A model generated the notes under the pieces. It was not told where the DNA came from. It saw nothing but the letters and a program-made list of their open reading frames with translations, and searched no databases. The translations under genes were made by a program, and so were the position numbers. A stretch of DNA of 64,000 bases from Elusimicrobiota bacterium (lineage in GTDB: Bacteria; Elusimicrobiota; Elusimicrobia; UBA1565; UBA9628): assembly GCA_030696455.1 (NCBI GenBank), contig JAUYSH010000142.1:1-64000 (forward strand), read 5' to 3'. Numbering within the stretch: position 1 is the stretch's first letter; every line of letters starts with the position of its first letter. This document shows positions 60,388-64,000 of this stretch, piece after piece.

Positions 60388-60405
60388 GTTTATCTTAAGA
60401 TAAAC
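60388..60405. promoter_or_regulatory. Perfect 18-bp palindrome (operator candidate)
   Basis: GTTTATCTT followed by AAGATAAAC is a perfect palindrome, AT-rich within a GC-rich region. It lies 33 bases upstream of the start of the sensor-like gene on the minus strand. Its shape fits a dimeric regulator; the TTATC half is reminiscent of the TGATAA-N4-TTATCA sites near 55.1 kb, but the spacing differs. Confidence 0.5.
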
Positions 60406-60446
60406 GAACGAGGATGCGTCGCGGCTCAGAGCAAGCAGGTTCCTGG

Positions 60447-60468
60447 GAACTGTTTCCGGAAACAGTTC
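60447..60468 (-). repeat. 22-bp perfect palindrome containing the motif of 32721-32738
   Basis: GAACTGTTTCC followed by its exact complement starts four bases past the stop of the metallopeptidase-like gene. The central 18 bases are identical to those at 32721-32738. No T-run follows on the minus strand. Confidence 0.6.
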
Positions 60469-60472
60469 GCGC

Positions 60473-61411
60473 TTACGCGCTGGTGGGGGAGTCTTCGGAG
60501 CGGCCGTGATCGTGGCCGTCGCCGTGGGAGTGCTTGTGGCCGTCCTTGTAGCCGAGCTTCAAGACCAGCTTGCGCAGCTCGTCCTCGTCGCCGTTGGTGG
60601 AGACCACGTCGGACAGGTGCTCGAGATAGGTGACCGCCTCGCCGAGCGCGTACTTGACGCGCTTGTCGGACTCGTTCTTCTGCCACAGCTTGAGCTGGCT
60701 GTGCAGGGTCAGCATGCGCTCGCCGCGGGGGTCCATGAGCTTGAGCCAGAGGTACTGGGTCCGGAAGGCGCTGATCTCCCCGGCGATCTCGGCCTCGGGC
60801 GTCAGGCGGCCGGCGGCTCGGTCGAGGGAGTGCTGCGCCTCGTGGGTGACGGTCGCGTAGGTGAAGGCGTCGCCGACGAGTATGCCGAGCATGCGCATGC
60901 GCGCGTTGAGCTTGACGAGGCCTCCGTCGAAGCGGTCGCGCATGTACTTGAAGATGCCCATCTGGTTCGGGGCGAGCTCGTCCTGCGTGTCGTAGCTGAG
61001 GTTCTTGGCCTCGGCGAGGGCGCGGGCCTGGGCGACGGTCGCCTCGAGGGCGGGCGGCGGCGGCTCCACGCGCGTGCGCTTCCACTCGGCGATGCGCGCG
61101 TCGGCCTCGTCCATCATGCCGTCGACGGAGCCGGGCTTGCCGGTGACCGGCTCGCGCTCCATGCGGCGGTAGGTGCCGGTGGGGACCACGAGGCTCTGAG
61201 ACGGAAGCTTGTCGAAGAAGCCGTACGCGCGGGATTTGACCGAGATGTCGGTCACCGACATGTCCGCGACGGCGTCGCGCAGGGCGTCGGCGCGGGCCTT
61301 CAAAGTGGCGGGATCGACGTATTCCTTCTTGGCGGGGTCCTCCACGGGGGCGGGTTGATCCGCGATGACCGGGGCCGCCAGGAGGAGGAGCAGGAGCGCC
61401 GTAAGAGCCAT
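60473..61411 (-). CDS. Secreted putative metallopeptidase with His-rich tail
   Basis: The 312-residue protein has a signal peptide (LTALLLLLLAAPVIA-D) and, near residue 200, VTHEAQHSLDRAAG, an HExxH zinc-site pattern. A Glu-rich helix (TPEAEIAGEISAFRTQYLW) that could hold the third ligand lies about 20 residues later. The C-terminus is His-rich (GHKHSHGDGHDHGR). It looks like a gluzincin-type peptidase, but no family could be named. It is convergent with nothing and ends at a strong palindrome. Confidence 0.65.
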   Translation of the reverse strand: MALTALLLLLLAAPVIADQPAPVEDPAKKEYVDPATLKARADALRDAVADMSVTDISVKSRAYGFFDKLPSQSLVVPTGTYRRMEREPVTGKPGSVDGMMDEADARIAEWKRTRVEPPPPALEATVAQARALAEAKNLSYDTQDELAPNQMGIFKYMRDRFDGGLVKLNARMRMLGILVGDAFTYATVTHEAQHSLDRAAGRLTPEAEIAGEISAFRTQYLWLKLMDPRGERMLTLHSQLKLWQKNESDKRVKYALGEAVTYLEHLSDVVSTNGDEDELRKLVLKLGYKDGHKHSHGDGHDHGRSEDSPTSA

Positions 61412-61491
61412 GCCGGCAGTATATAGGAATCCCGCCGTCGGGACTCGGGCCCATGGGCCCAGGGGTTCCGGGCCGGCAGGCCTAAGGCGAA

Positions 61492-64000
<2,509 letters not shown>

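Overview
The window is about 64 kb of GC-rich DNA (roughly two thirds G+C) from a diderm bacterium. Outer-membrane hardware recurs: a TolC-type channel, a TonB-dependent receptor with ExbB/ExbD/TonB, beta-barrels and lipoproteins. Genes are dense, often joined by ATGA or TGATG overlaps, and no gene-free stretch exceeds 300 bases. The species cannot be fixed from sequence alone. A GC-rich Elusimicrobiota or deltaproteobacterium-like lineage would fit the many multiheme cytochromes and the purine/hydantoin genes, but this is inference. No rRNA, IS element with a complete transposase, prophage or CRISPR array was seen; one tRNA gene is present.

Layout. 1-2.8 kb: a cut lipoprotein gene, tRNA-Ser(CGA), a fatty-acid desaturase and two tandem Hsp20 chaperones. 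2.9-8.2 kb: a heavy-metal RND efflux operon with pump, outer-membrane channel and two small periplasmic proteins, but no adaptor protein. 8.4-12 kb: a lipoprotein, a Sel1-repeat protein and a glutaredoxin/CcdA-like fusion. 12-17.9 kb: a Yej/Opp-type peptide ABC importer. 18.1-21.9 kb: a lower-GC HEAT-repeat protein and a beta-barrel protein. 21.9-34 kb: a YgfK-like flavin/iron-sulfur protein and a tightly overlapped operon for N-heterocycle breakdown (xanthine-dehydrogenase-type molybdoenzyme, SsnA-like amidohydrolase, two different carbamoyl amidases, two PLP enzymes).

35.6-49 kb is the most striking part. It holds four multiheme c-type cytochrome segments (4, 4, 11 and 11 CXXCH sites), two NHL beta-propellers, an outer-membrane barrel, an OB-fold secreted protein, a small IS1595-like zinc-ribbon protein, a sensor kinase with its own periplasmic CXXCH, an NtrC-type regulator that runs in frame into an 11-heme cytochrome, and hemA. 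I read it as a redox-sensing and extracellular or trans-outer-membrane electron-transfer locus.

49.3-53.2 kb: an Spy-like protein, an RNA methyltransferase, a Nudix hydrolase and an ABC-2 exporter. 53.2-59.3 kb: a probable zinc-uptake island, with a ZIP transporter and a ZnuD-like TonB receptor diverging from a region with two TGATAA-N4-TTATC(A/G) palindromes, followed by exbB-exbD-tonB and a Fur/Zur-family regulator. 59.2-64 kb: a PAP2 phosphatase, a stand-alone sensor-like module, a putative metallopeptidase and the 3' part of carB. Several perfect intergenic palindromes, one of which occurs twice, are scattered through the window.
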